From a virus, in IMG/VR virus record IMGVR_UViG_3300024352_000044, positions 1-41,483 of that record: 41,483 bases of DNA. The stretch is one strand, 5' to 3'. Each line of letters starts with the position of its first letter. The stretch's first letter is position 1. The position numbers and the translations under genes are program-made. Shown piece after piece: positions 7,797 to 13,928 of the stretch. The notes beneath the pieces were generated by a model. The model did no database searches. It saw only the letters and a program-made list of their open reading frames with translations, and was not told the origin of the DNA.

Positions 7797-8000
7797 ATGC
7801 GTAATCCAGAAGAAATTTCTAAATGGGTAAGAACAGAACTGGCTAGAGTAAATCCCTATACAGATAAACTTAGAGCACATCTTTGGGCAGTGGGTTTTCT
7901 AAGTTCAATTATAGCTAGTCTAATATGGGCAGACTCTAAGAACTTGACGAGTTTTAGACTGGCTGTGGCTGCTAAACTCAAAGAACAAGATAGACTATGA
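7797..8000 (+). CDS. Hypothetical protein, 67 aa
   Basis: The ATG at 7797 follows a GGAGCG-type ribosome site. Residues 38-54 (LWAVGFLSSIIASLIWA) could span or lie on a membrane; both flanks are charged. A weak TATAAC at 7764-7769 could be a -10 but has no good -35. The gene ends at the edge of the large repeat-rich non-coding stretch. Confidence 0.65.
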   Translation: MRNPEEISKWVRTELARVNPYTDKLRAHLWAVGFLSSIIASLIWADSKNLTSFRLAVAAKLKEQDRL

Positions 8001-8496
8001 CCTATAATGGCCCCGCTGTAGAATCAACGTGTACATATATGTAGTATAGGCCTAAAGGCCGAGGGAACTATATATACATTCTTACTGAAGGATAAGAATC
8101 AAAGATTCTTACTGAGCTGTAGACGTTGATTTTACTGGGGTTTTGCAGCTGGGTCAGTAAGTAGCAAAAAGTGTGATTTACTGAGCCTAGACTCGCGTAC
8201 AGGCCCCGCTGCGTAGGGTGTGCGCAAGGAAAAAGTGCAGAAAAGTGTGATAAAGTGTGAAATTGTGTGGTATTTGAACTATGCCTCATAACCAATTCAC
8301 CACGGTAGAGTCTACACTAAAAGATTCTAGCCTAGACTCTGCTCAAACGATTCAGAATCCACCATTTCTCAGGGAGAATCCACCGTGAATCCACCGTGAA
8401 CTAGTGCTCTTAAACCAGTCTACGGTAGGCGCAAAGTGGCCCCGCTGCTGTAGATTGTGGTTGACATACTCACGTAATGACTATATAATATCGCAT
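8001..8496. repeat. Repeat-rich non-coding region
   Basis: I see no credible gene in these 496 bases. Contents: GGCCCCGCTG at 8009 and GGCCCCGCTGC at 8202 and 8438; two direct copies of ATTCTTACTGA (8078, 8105), with a 7-bp inverted repeat AAGAATC/GATTCTT (8094-8110); AGTGTGA repeated near 8170, 8246 and 8255; GAATCCACC three times (8355, 8376, 8387); and an 8-bp inverted repeat AGAGTCTA/TAGACTCT (8307-8314, 8333-8340). The layout is compatible with a replication origin or a regulator-binding region. It ends with the promoter of the TraR-like gene. Confidence 0.6.
8461..8489 (+). promoter_or_regulatory. Sigma70 consensus promoter, leaderless output
   Basis: TTGACA (8461-8466), 17 bases, TATAAT (8484-8489). 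Only seven bases separate the -10 from the ATG at 8497, so the transcript should begin at or next to the start codon. Confidence 0.85.
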
Positions 8497-8751
8497 ATGA
8501 CACAAAGAGAAGTATTTGAATATAACAATGAAGAAGAAGCCGAAATGGCTCAGATTCATAGTCTACACATTAATCAGAACGCTATAGATTCTGTACAAGC
8601 AGAGTTGGCTCGTCAAAGATCACAGCCTAGTCTAGAGGAATGTGAAGACTGCGGTGAAGCTATTCCACAGGCTAGACAGCAAATGGTCCCAGGTTGTACA
8701 CGCTGCGTATACTGCCAAGGCTTATTTGAGCGTCGTAGAGCTGGATACTAA
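8497..8751 (+). CDS. TraR/DksA-type zinc-finger protein
   Basis: The 84-residue protein ends in a four-cysteine finger of TraR/DksA type: CEDCGEAIPQAR (Cys49, Cys52) and CTRCVYCQ (Cys70, Cys73). The IPxxR segment and the PG before the third cysteine fit plasmid TraR and phage TraR homologues. Those proteins enter the RNA polymerase secondary channel and change promoter choice, mimicking DksA with ppGpp. About 45 residues precede the finger, as in TraR. The start fits a leaderless transcript, and no ribosome site is present. A role in shifting host transcription early in infection is inferred. Confidence 0.8.
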   Translation: MTQREVFEYNNEEEAEMAQIHSLHINQNAIDSVQAELARQRSQPSLEECEDCGEAIPQARQQMVPGCTRCVYCQGLFERRRAGY

Positions 8752-8753
8752 TA

Positions 8754-8764
8754 GGCCCCGCTGC
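8754..8764 (+). repeat. Dispersed GGCCCCGCTGC repeat
   Basis: Exact 11-base copy immediately after the TraR-like gene. Others lie at 8202, 8438 and 17147, with a 10-base copy at 8009. Each is intergenic. Confidence 0.6.
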
Positions 8765-8820
8765 TATACACACGTACATGTATGCAAAAGAAAAGACTAT
8801 TATCTAAAAGCAGAGACTCT

Positions 8821-9120
8821 ATGACCCTACCTGATGAACGTTATCGCGCTGTAGAGCAAACACAGCGTTTTCTAGAATCACTATTAGATTCTGCACAAAC
8901 TCCCAGAGTACCCAAAAAGATCCGAGATTCAGCAAGAAGTCTGCTGCGCCACTATCCCTCACGTTGGGATCTAGATCGTGCAGCAGCAGCTAGTCCTGAT
9001 GTTTTTATACGTAGACTTGATCCCTTGTACAAGATGGTCAAGACTCATGACATGCAGCAGCGTATGGCCGAGGATGTGGAAGAAGATCTACGTGAAGCTA
9101 AGAATAGAGGTGAACTATGA
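8821..9120 (+). CDS. BPSL0761 family protein
   Basis: The 99-residue product starts MTLPDERYRAVEQTQRFLES and continues with a PRVPKKIRDSARSLLRHYPS block, the signature of a small family of unknown function that I know from Burkholderia and other betaproteobacteria. The ATG at 8821 is chosen because it gives exactly this N-terminus; an ATG at 8782 would add 13 unrelated residues. The C-terminus is coiled and acidic. The gene is a hint of recent exchange with a betaproteobacterial host. Its function is unknown. Confidence 0.8.
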   Translation: MTLPDERYRAVEQTQRFLESLLDSAQTPRVPKKIRDSARSLLRHYPSRWDLDRAAAASPDVFIRRLDPLYKMVKTHDMQQRMAEDVEEDLREAKNRGEL

Positions 9121-9293
9121 CTAGGATAAAGATTGTTCAACCGGTGGAAGCGGACGGGGAAGTGGCTATGACTCCAGAAGAACTAGCACTAGCACAGGCT
9201 CGTCAACGTGCTGCGCTGGTGCCTAAATACGGGGAACCTGGCTGGAATCCTGATGCTCGCGACCCCGACACTGACACCTTACCCAATCAATAA
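9117..9293 (+). CDS. Hypothetical protein, 58 aa
   Basis: Starts at an ATG overlapping the previous stop (ATGA). The product has an Ala/Gln-rich helix (PEELALAQARQRAALV) and a Pro/Asp-rich tail ending DTDTLPNQ. It is not recognised. The tRNA-Arg gene begins six bases after its stop, so gene and tRNAs may share a transcript. Confidence 0.6.
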   Translation: MTRIKIVQPVEADGEVAMTPEELALAQARQRAALVPKYGEPGWNPDARDPDTDTLPNQ

Positions 9294-9299
9294 TTAATT

Positions 9300-9376
9300 C
9301 ACGCATTAGCTCAGTTGGATAGAGCAACAGCCTTCTAAGCTGTGGGTCAGGGGTTCGAATCCCTTATGCGTGGCCA
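9300..9376 (+). tRNA. tRNA-Arg (anticodon TCT)
   Basis: Full cloverleaf: acceptor CACGCAT/ATGCGTG, D arm GCTC...GAGC, anticodon stem ACAGC/GCTGT around loop CTTCTAA, T loop TTCGAAT, and encoded CCA. It reads AGA codons. Confidence 0.93.
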
Positions 9377-9380
9377 GTTA

Positions 9381-9458
<78 letters not shown>

Positions 9459-9463
9459 CTTGA

Positions 9464-9499
9464 GAAACCCTATAGTCAACTCAGCTATAGGGTTTTTTC
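9464..9499 (+). terminator. Rho-independent terminator after tRNAs
   Basis: A 10-bp stem AACCCTATAG/CTATAGGGTT is followed by a run of six T. The T run flows directly into the -35 of the next promoter. Confidence 0.9.
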
Positions 9500-9528
9500 T
9501 TGTCCAAACGGCTGTGATCGTGTACAAT
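9500..9528 (+). promoter_or_regulatory. Sigma70-type promoter
   Basis: TTGTCC (9500-9505), 17 bases, TACAAT (9523-9528), ahead of the 42-residue gene at 9551. The -35 is weaker than most here. Confidence 0.65.
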
Positions 9529-9550
9529 ATGCATTTAAACAAGGACAGCA

Positions 9551-9679
9551 ATGACAGCACTACAGCAAAAGTTCTACGCTGCGTTAGCCTCGCTACAGCA
9601 GCACACAAATTTAGATGACGAAGAACAGCAAGACGCAATTGCTGCACTCGCGCAGCTAATCGAGGATCACGTCAAATAA
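9551..9679 (+). CDS. Hypothetical protein, 42 aa
   Basis: ATG follows an AAGGA ribosome site and its own promoter. The product is a small, acidic, Ala/Gln-rich helical protein (TALQQKFYAALASLQQH start, LAQLIEDHVK end). Promoter, ribosome site and terminator context support it as a real gene although it is short. An inverted repeat CCCTAG/CTAGGG follows the stop. Confidence 0.6.
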   Translation: MTALQQKFYAALASLQQHTNLDDEEQQDAIAALAQLIEDHVK

Positions 9680-9712
9680 CCCTAGGCCCTCTAGGGTCTT
9701 AGACAAAATTGG

Positions 9713-9741
9713 TTGACATTTTGGCGCAGAGATCGTACAAT
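9713..9741 (+). promoter_or_regulatory. Sigma70 consensus promoter
   Basis: TTGACA (9713-9718), 17 bases, TACAAT (9736-9741). Drives the GIY-YIG-like gene and probably the one after it. Confidence 0.85.
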
Positions 9742-9765
9742 ATACATATGTTGAAGGAGCGGCGA

Positions 9766-10086
9766 ATGCGAGCAAAGAGATCAGATCGTAATCACATCAT
9801 CTATGAACTACGTGTTAACGGTGAGAACTACATTGGTGTCACAGCCAAGACTGAATCAACTATTAATAAGAGTGTTCGCGCTCGTGCTGCCAAGCACTTC
9901 TATCGTGCCAAAACAGAAACTAAGAATTGGCTGCTTTGCTCAGCTCTACGCAAGCTCAACAGCAAAGAAGAAATTGAAATCATTGTTCACGAGATTGTTC
10001 GTGGCAAAGCCCTGGCCCATAAGCGCGAAGTAGAAATCCGCAGACTGGTAGGCCCTACACTAAACACAGACACACGAGGAGACTAA
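9766..10086 (+). CDS. GIY-YIG-like nuclease-domain protein
   Basis: The 106-residue protein has IIYELRVNGENYIGVT near its N-terminus, matching the GIY...YIG strands, then conserved-looking Arg and His residues (SVRARAAKHFYRA), KNWLLCSALR, and a glutamate with a closing PTLNTDTRG, the LN-type end of the domain. GIY-YIG proteins cut DNA and include phage homing endonucleases and repair nucleases. No DNA-binding tail is visible, so it may be a free-standing small nuclease or an inactive relative. ATG at 9766 follows AAGGAGCG. Confidence 0.7.
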   Translation: MRAKRSDRNHIIYELRVNGENYIGVTAKTESTINKSVRARAAKHFYRAKTETKNWLLCSALRKLNSKEEIEIIVHEIVRGKALAHKREVEIRRLVGPTLNTDTRGD

Positions 10087-10087
10087 C

Positions 10088-10342
10088 ATGGACTTGACCG
10101 TAGAAATGTATCGTATAGATCGTCGCTGCAAAGCGGGCCGAGTACTAGTAATGAAGCAGGACTACACAGACGTGAGCTGGGCCCAAATGGAGCGCATGTA
10201 CCCACGTCGTCCACGCTACATCGTAGAGTTTCACGAGACTTGGGTTACAAAGACTAACCTTATGACGGGCTTGCCCTATCAGGAACGTTACGATACCCCA
10301 CATTGCTGTTCAGCAGCCAGCGAGACCTACTGGAGCATGTAG
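10088..10342 (+). CDS. Hypothetical protein, 84 aa
   Basis: Follows the GIY-YIG-like gene by one base, with its own GAGGAG ribosome site. The C-terminus RYDTPHCCSAASETYWSM contains a Cys pair and aromatic residues. I recall similar endings in small proteins of marine T4-like phages, but no function is known. Confidence 0.65.
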   Translation: MDLTVEMYRIDRRCKAGRVLVMKQDYTDVSWAQMERMYPRRPRYIVEFHETWVTKTNLMTGLPYQERYDTPHCCSAASETYWSM

Positions 10343-10345
10343 GGG

Positions 10346-10374
10346 TTGACAACTAGGAATTTTGGCAGTATAAT
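10346..10374 (+). promoter_or_regulatory. Sigma70 consensus promoter
   Basis: TTGACA (10346-10351), 17 bases, TATAAT (10369-10374), with TTTGG just upstream of the -10. Drives 10403 and 10576. Confidence 0.9.
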
Positions 10375-10402
10375 ACAGGCTTACAACGTTAAGGAGCGAC
10401 CT

Positions 10403-10579
10403 ATGACTAACCCAATCCCTTCTAGCAACATTTGGCACACACCCGCAGATCTCAACGAGCTGCAGGATATGATCAATCAGTTCACAGGCCAGGAAGCTGC
10501 GCTGGCTGCACACGTGATGATGTTGACCCTGAACACCTGCCACAAATTAGTCGATGAAGCTATCAAGGAGGCCGCATGA
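10403..10579 (+). CDS. Hypothetical protein, 58 aa
   Basis: ATG at 10403 follows AAGGAGCGACC, which is fully complementary over nine bases (GGAGCGACC) to GGTCGCTCC in the 3' UTR RNA at 13757. The product is helical (ADLNELQDMINQFTGQEAAL) and not recognised. The stop overlaps the next ATG. Confidence 0.65.
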   Translation: MTNPIPSSNIWHTPADLNELQDMINQFTGQEAALAAHVMMLTLNTCHKLVDEAIKEAA

Positions 10580-10941
10580 GGTACTGGGACGAACTGCTGC
10601 GCGAGCAGCGTAATGGTCTAACCGTGATCGTGGACAAGACCTGGGAAGACTGCTCTATTCGCGATCTCTTTGATGAAAGCTGCTGTGATGTAGAGGACCT
10701 GGAACGTAAGGTTAACAGGGGCGATTTGGATTGGTTTATGCTCAGAGCTCGCGTCATGTACAATGATCTGGAACTGGGCTCAGAGATCTGTGGAGGGTTC
10801 CTCTACGAAGATGCTCGCGATGTGCTGCGTGATGGTATGGCTGACGAGATGATCTGGCAAGCAGAGGAAGAAGCCAAACGACAATTACCCGGCCTTATTG
10901 AAGGGTTATTGCGTGTAGAGGTTGACAAATTGGCTGCGTGA
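10576..10941 (+). CDS. Hypothetical protein, 121 aa
   Basis: Translationally coupled to the previous gene (ATGA overlap). It is acidic, with two Cys in SCCDVEDLERK and the segment LELGSEICGGFLYED, which I have seen in hypothetical proteins of T4-like marine phages. No enzyme motif is visible. Its last codons contain the next promoter's -35. Confidence 0.7.
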   Translation: MRYWDELLREQRNGLTVIVDKTWEDCSIRDLFDESCCDVEDLERKVNRGDLDWFMLRARVMYNDLELGSEICGGFLYEDARDVLRDGMADEMIWQAEEEAKRQLPGLIEGLLRVEVDKLAA

Positions 10942-10950
10942 GCATACAAT
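10922..10950 (+). promoter_or_regulatory. Sigma70 consensus promoter
   Basis: TTGACA (10922-10927), 17 bases, TACAAT (10945-10950). The -35 lies inside the upstream gene. Confidence 0.85.
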
Positions 10951-10977
10951 AGAGACTTAGCAACAAAGGAGCGCGAT

Positions 10978-11316
10978 ATGCAGACACTTTTTAGCACAGC
11001 AGGCGACGGCTTGTGGAGCAACGTAGCAAAGCCTGTACACATTGTAGACATGCAACTTGCCTACATTAACGACGAGAGAGATTTTGGCGAGCTGCGTGTT
11101 TACTTTAACACTAAGTTTTGGGACGTTAACAAAGACGGTCTCATTTACACAGACAGCAACTTTATTGAAGAACTGCGCAATTTTTTAATTGCACAAGAAC
11201 TAACTGACGACTGCGACTACAGCGAGCAAGGCATGCAGGGAGACAACTACGTTAGCTTAGACGTGGGAGAGGGCTTTATTGCTGCGTGGGATGCAAAGTT
11301 TAACTTGTTTGCATAA
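10978..11316 (+). CDS. Conserved hypothetical phage protein, 112 aa
   Basis: Starts after AAGGAGCG. The product is acidic with the blocks VHIVDMQLAYINDERDFGEL, DGLIYTD and YSEQGMQG; these look like a conserved small protein found in many T4-like marine phages. No catalytic motif or membrane segment is visible. Confidence 0.75.
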   Translation: MQTLFSTAGDGLWSNVAKPVHIVDMQLAYINDERDFGELRVYFNTKFWDVNKDGLIYTDSNFIEELRNFLIAQELTDDCDYSEQGMQGDNYVSLDVGEGFIAAWDAKFNLFA

Positions 11317-11321
11317 GCACA

Positions 11322-11349
11322 AAACGGGGGTTGACAACAGCCCCCGTTT
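11322..11349 (+). promoter_or_regulatory. Hairpin with promoter -35 in its loop
   Basis: A perfect 9-bp inverted repeat AAACGGGGG/CCCCCGTTT encloses TTGACAACAG, so the -35 box is the loop. No T run follows. It could act as a transcript-end hairpin for the upstream gene or influence promoter opening. Confidence 0.55.
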
Positions 11350-11359
11350 ATAGTACAAT
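11331..11359 (+). promoter_or_regulatory. Sigma70 consensus promoter
   Basis: TTGACA (11331-11336), 17 bases, TACAAT (11354-11359). Drives the gene at 11389. Confidence 0.85.
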
Positions 11360-11388
11360 AGACACACATTAACACAAAGGAGCGTGAA

Positions 11389-11811
11389 ATGGCTACTCGA
11401 AGCACTATTGCAATGGAGCAACCCGACGGTCGCGTAATGCAGATCTACTGCCACTGGGACGGTTACCTTGATCACAACGGAGAGATCCTTCAGGAGCACT
11501 ATCGTGATCGCGCTAAGGTTTTGGCACTCATGTATCTGGGCGATATCAGCTCCTTAGCTCCTAGCATCGGAGAACCGCACGATTGGGACAACTGCCCTGA
11601 GGGTGTCTGCAACGCCTACGGACGCGATCGTGGCGAATCGGGCTGTGAAGCTCGTGTGTTCAAGGACTTTGAGGACTACAAGGCCAACCACCAGTACGAA
11701 GAATACGAGTATATCTTCCGTTCGGACGATCAGTGGTATGTTTCCGAATACAGCCGAGCCTACCGCGCACTTGAGCAGGTGCTGGCAGAAGCAGAAACCC
11801 TAGAGGATTAA
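11389..11811 (+). CDS. Conserved hypothetical protein (MATRSTIA-type)
   Basis: The 140-residue product begins MATRSTIAMEQPDG and continues YCHWDGYLDHNGEIL, a recognisable N-terminal signature of a conserved small family of unknown function in phages and bacteria. The rest is acidic and aromatic. It has its own promoter and GGAGCG site. A short inverted repeat, AACCCT/AGGGTT (11796-11816), spans the stop codon and recurs at the end of the gene at 20586. Confidence 0.75.
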   Translation: MATRSTIAMEQPDGRVMQIYCHWDGYLDHNGEILQEHYRDRAKVLALMYLGDISSLAPSIGEPHDWDNCPEGVCNAYGRDRGESGCEARVFKDFEDYKANHQYEEYEYIFRSDDQWYVSEYSRAYRALEQVLAEAETLED

Positions 11812-11830
11812 GGGTTATTACTGAATGGGG

Positions 11831-11859
11831 TTGACAACAGCCTCATTTGGTAATATAAT
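11831..11859 (+). promoter_or_regulatory. Sigma70 consensus promoter
   Basis: TTGACA (11831-11836), 17 bases, TATAAT (11854-11859), with TTTGG in the spacer. The flanks AATGGGG/CCTCATT can pair around the -35, as at 11322. Confidence 0.9.
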
Positions 11860-11892
11860 AGAGGTATGTTCAACAAATGCATAGGAGCGAAA

Positions 11893-12966
11893 ATGCCAGC
11901 AGTAATTGAGATTCGTGAGGGTTCGTATAAGATCCGTGGCTCAGATGTGAGCATGGCCGGTAACCGTTTCGAACTAGTAGAGCAATACAAAGAAGGTGCT
12001 CAGGGTGGTTATGTAACCGTAGAAGGTGGCTCTGTACAGCCTGCTAACCCTGGCATTCCAGATCGTAAGATCCGTATTCGTTGCAGTTCAGCACAAAGTT
12101 ACATGATTGTCGCCGGTGAAGTGCCAGCAATGCCCGCAGGTGATAAAAGTTTGGAGCAGATTAAAATTTCAGATAATGCCGTAGCACACGAAACGGACGA
12201 GCAGATCATCGAACGTCTTCGTAACCGTTTTGACGTGCTCAAAGATATGACCAAAGCAGTCAAAGAAGGTACCGTGCGAGCTATGATCGTCACAGGCCCT
12301 CCAGGCGTGGGCAAGAGCTTTGGTGTAGAAGAAGTACTAAGCAAGGACGATCTCTTTGATATGATGGGTCAGCGCAAGCCCAAATATGAGATTGTCAAAG
12401 GCGCAATGTCAGCAGTGGGTCTGTACAGCAAGCTCTATCACTACAGCGAAAAAGGCAATGTTATCGTGTTTGATGACTGCGACTCTGTGCTGTTGGATGA
12501 CCTTAGCCTTAATATTTTGAAGGCTGCTCTGGACTCTAGCAAGAAGCGTACTATCTCTTGGAACACTGACAGCCGTGTTCTGCGTTCAGAAGGAGTGCCA
12601 GATCGCTTTGAATTTAAAGCAGGCGCTATCTTTATCACTAACATCAAGTTTGAGAATGTGCGTTCTAAGAAACTGCAGGATCACCTTGCCGCTCTTGAAA
12701 GCCGTTGCCACTACATTGATCTTCAAATGGACACAGATCGCGAAAAGGTCTTGCGCATTAAGCAGATCACCCAAGATGGCATGTTGGACAGCTACGAGTT
12801 TGAAGACTGCGTTAAGGATGAGATCATTGATTACATTCTTGAAAAACGAGCACAAATGCGTGAGCTGAGCCTGCGTACGGTACTCAAGGTAGCAGACCTG
12901 CGCAAGAGCTTTCCTACAAATTGGAAGAGCATGGCAGAAGTTACCGTTATGAAGCGAGGTGCCTAA
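11893..12966 (+). CDS. AAA+ ATPase
   Basis: The 357-residue protein has Walker A GPPGVGKS (135-142), Walker B VIVFDDCD (190-197) and a sensor-1-like FITN later, placing it in the AAA+ class. About 120 residues precede the ATPase core and may bind substrate or partner. A role as a helicase, loader or remodelling chaperone is possible, and no homing or protease motif is present. ATG at 11893 follows AGGAGCGAAA; an upstream ATG at 11866 would add nine residues and leave the ribosome site inside the gene. The stop overlaps the next gene's ATG. Confidence 0.85.
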   Translation: MPAVIEIREGSYKIRGSDVSMAGNRFELVEQYKEGAQGGYVTVEGGSVQPANPGIPDRKIRIRCSSAQSYMIVAGEVPAMPAGDKSLEQIKISDNAVAHETDEQIIERLRNRFDVLKDMTKAVKEGTVRAMIVTGPPGVGKSFGVEEVLSKDDLFDMMGQRKPKYEIVKGAMSAVGLYSKLYHYSEKGNVIVFDDCDSVLLDDLSLNILKAALDSSKKRTISWNTDSRVLRSEGVPDRFEFKAGAIFITNIKFENVRSKKLQDHLAALESRCHYIDLQMDTDREKVLRIKQITQDGMLDSYEFEDCVKDEIIDYILEKRAQMRELSLRTVLKVADLRKSFPTNWKSMAEVTVMKRGA

Positions 12967-13208
12967 TGGAAGGCCCGTCTAAGACCTGTACTTGGATTGG
13001 GCCCGAGCAGGACCCTTTGAAGCACTGGCCCATTCATTACTGCGGGTGTCCTAGTGTTCAAGGGTCTAGCTACTGCGCTGATCACTACTGGAAGGTCTAT
13101 GCTCGAGGCACTTCAGTTAACGGCCGTCGACGTGAACGTGCCATAGAGCAAGAGATTCAACAACTTAAACAAGCACAAGAGCTTGAGGAGTATGAAAATG
13201 AAAACTAA
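12966..13208 (+). CDS. Small zinc-binding protein, GcrA C-terminus-like
   Basis: The 80-residue protein has Cys8, then WPIHYCGCP (Cys26), then SSYCADH (Cys37, His40) and a following aromatic Y. This spacing resembles the C-terminal zinc-binding part of GcrA, a cell-cycle transcription regulator that contacts sigma70 RNA polymerase. The helix-turn-helix half of GcrA is missing. The C-terminus is a Gln/Glu-rich coil. TAATG overlap couples it to the AAA+ gene. The GcrA link is by pattern only. Confidence 0.55.
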   Translation: MEGPSKTCTWIGPEQDPLKHWPIHYCGCPSVQGSSYCADHYWKVYARGTSVNGRRRERAIEQEIQQLKQAQELEEYENEN

Positions 13209-13398
13209 CATCTTTACAATTGCCCTGCTGGCGCTTGTAATCGTATTCTTTTTTGCCGTAGGTCCTATCCTGGTAATTTGGAGTATGAATACACTATTCC
13301 CCGTGTTGGCCATTCCGTATACGTTTTGGACATGGTTAAGCGTGGTCTTGCTCGGCGCATTCTTTCGAGCAAATGTTTCCATTAAACGGAAAGATTGA
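13198..13398 (+). CDS. Small membrane protein, two predicted spans
   Basis: Two hydrophobic stretches (about residues 5-28 and 34-56) separated by a short loop, with a basic C-terminus (SIKRKD). ATG at 13198 has GAGGAG seven bases upstream; ATG at 13192 is too close to it. Overlaps the preceding gene by 11 bases. Function unknown. Confidence 0.65.
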   Translation: MKTNIFTIALLALVIVFFFAVGPILVIWSMNTLFPVLAIPYTFWTWLSVVLLGAFFRANVSIKRKD

Positions 13399-13400
13399 GG

Positions 13401-13429
13401 TTGCTATTTTACAACAAGAATGCTACTAT
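13401..13429 (+). promoter_or_regulatory. Sigma70-type promoter
   Basis: TTGCTA (13401-13406), 17 bases, TACTAT (13424-13429) with TGC before the -10. Drives the gene at 13479 and the 3' RNA element. Confidence 0.65.
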
Positions 13430-13478
13430 ATTGACACGCTGTGGAACACAGCCATATAACATAAAGGAAAACACAGAC

Positions 13479-13754
13479 ATGAAACGTATCTCTAAAGACT
13501 CAAAGACTTTTAAGATTTTTACTGCACTACAAAATGGTGACAAACTAACTGCAAGCCAAGCTGAGAAGCGTTTTGGCGTAAAGAACCTGGCTGCTGAAGC
13601 AAGCCGTCTCCGCCAAGCTGGTTATGCTGTTTATGCTAACTCTCGCAAGGCAGGTAATGGTGTTACCGTTACTGAGTATGAACTAGGCCGTCCTTCACGC
13701 GAGATCGTTGCTCTAGGCTACTTAGCTCGTAACATGGGCATGACATTGGCTTAA
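13479..13754 (+). CDS. Small helix-turn-helix-like DNA-binding protein
   Basis: The 91-residue basic protein has LTASQAEKRFGVKNLAAEAS followed by LRQAGYAVYANSR, a winged-helix/HTH arrangement (about residues 22-57), and a C-terminal helix with LGYLARNMGM. Similar small proteins with this fold and ending are frequent in T4-like marine phages. It may be a transcription regulator or nucleoid-like protein. AAAGGAAAA lies upstream. Directly after the stop is an RNA element with two CGCTCC motifs. Confidence 0.7.
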   Translation: MKRISKDSKTFKIFTALQNGDKLTASQAEKRFGVKNLAAEASRLRQAGYAVYANSRKAGNGVTVTEYELGRPSREIVALGYLARNMGMTLA

Positions 13755-13756
13755 TA

Positions 13757-13830
13757 GGTCGCTCCACAAAACCAAGCCGATTCGCTCCCGGGGCGGTTTT
13801 GGAATAGGGTCCTAAGGGCCCTATTTTTTT
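13757..13830 (+). ncRNA. 3' UTR RNA element A with anti-ribosome-site loop and terminator
   Basis: Starts two bases after a stop codon. GGTCGCTCC (13757-13765) is followed by a hairpin with stem CAAAACC/GGTTTTG plus GCC/GGC and an apical core CCGATTCGCTCCCGG (13777-13791). A terminator follows: stem ATAGGGTCC/GGGCCCTAT, loop TAA, and a run of T (13804-13830). Both CGCTCC motifs are complementary to the GGAGCG ribosome site of early genes. The same core recurs at 19715 on a different stem. It may be a regulatory small RNA; it has not been shown to be made. Confidence 0.6.
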
Positions 13831-13848
13831 GGCCGTTTGTTGCAAAAA

Positions 13849-13869
13849 AGCCACAGGCCGGCACTCTCC
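13849..13869 (-). repeat. Inverted repeat, left copy
   Basis: AGCCACAGGCCGGCACTCTCC. On the minus strand this reads GGAGAGTGCCGG, then CC, then TGTGGCT, matching 17102-17124 (GGAGAGTGCCGG, then GGGG, then TGTGGCT). The two copies bracket the genes 13929-17102. Confidence 0.6.
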
Positions 13870-13876
13870 AAAATGG

Positions 13877-13905
13877 TTGACAGAACTGCTGTTTGATGGT
13901 ATAAT
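13877..13905 (+). promoter_or_regulatory. Sigma70 consensus promoter
   Basis: TTGACA (13877-13882), 17 bases, TATAAT (13900-13905). Drives the gene at 13929. Confidence 0.9.
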
Positions 13906-13928
13906 AGAGTTATTGTTAAGGAGCGATG

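Noticed and set aside
8068-8295. Minus-strand open frame of 75 codons in the repeat-rich region
   Set aside because: Composition is unlike neighbouring proteins, there is no ribosome site or promoter, and it covers the short repeats.
8262-8310. tRNA-like T-arm pattern on the minus strand (GTTCAAAT)
   Set aside because: No matching acceptor stem or anticodon arm could be built; it may be chance or a decayed remnant.
8355-8400. GAATCCACC repeats considered as a CRISPR array
   Set aside because: Units are only 9-14 bases with spacers of 2-12 bases, far from CRISPR dimensions.
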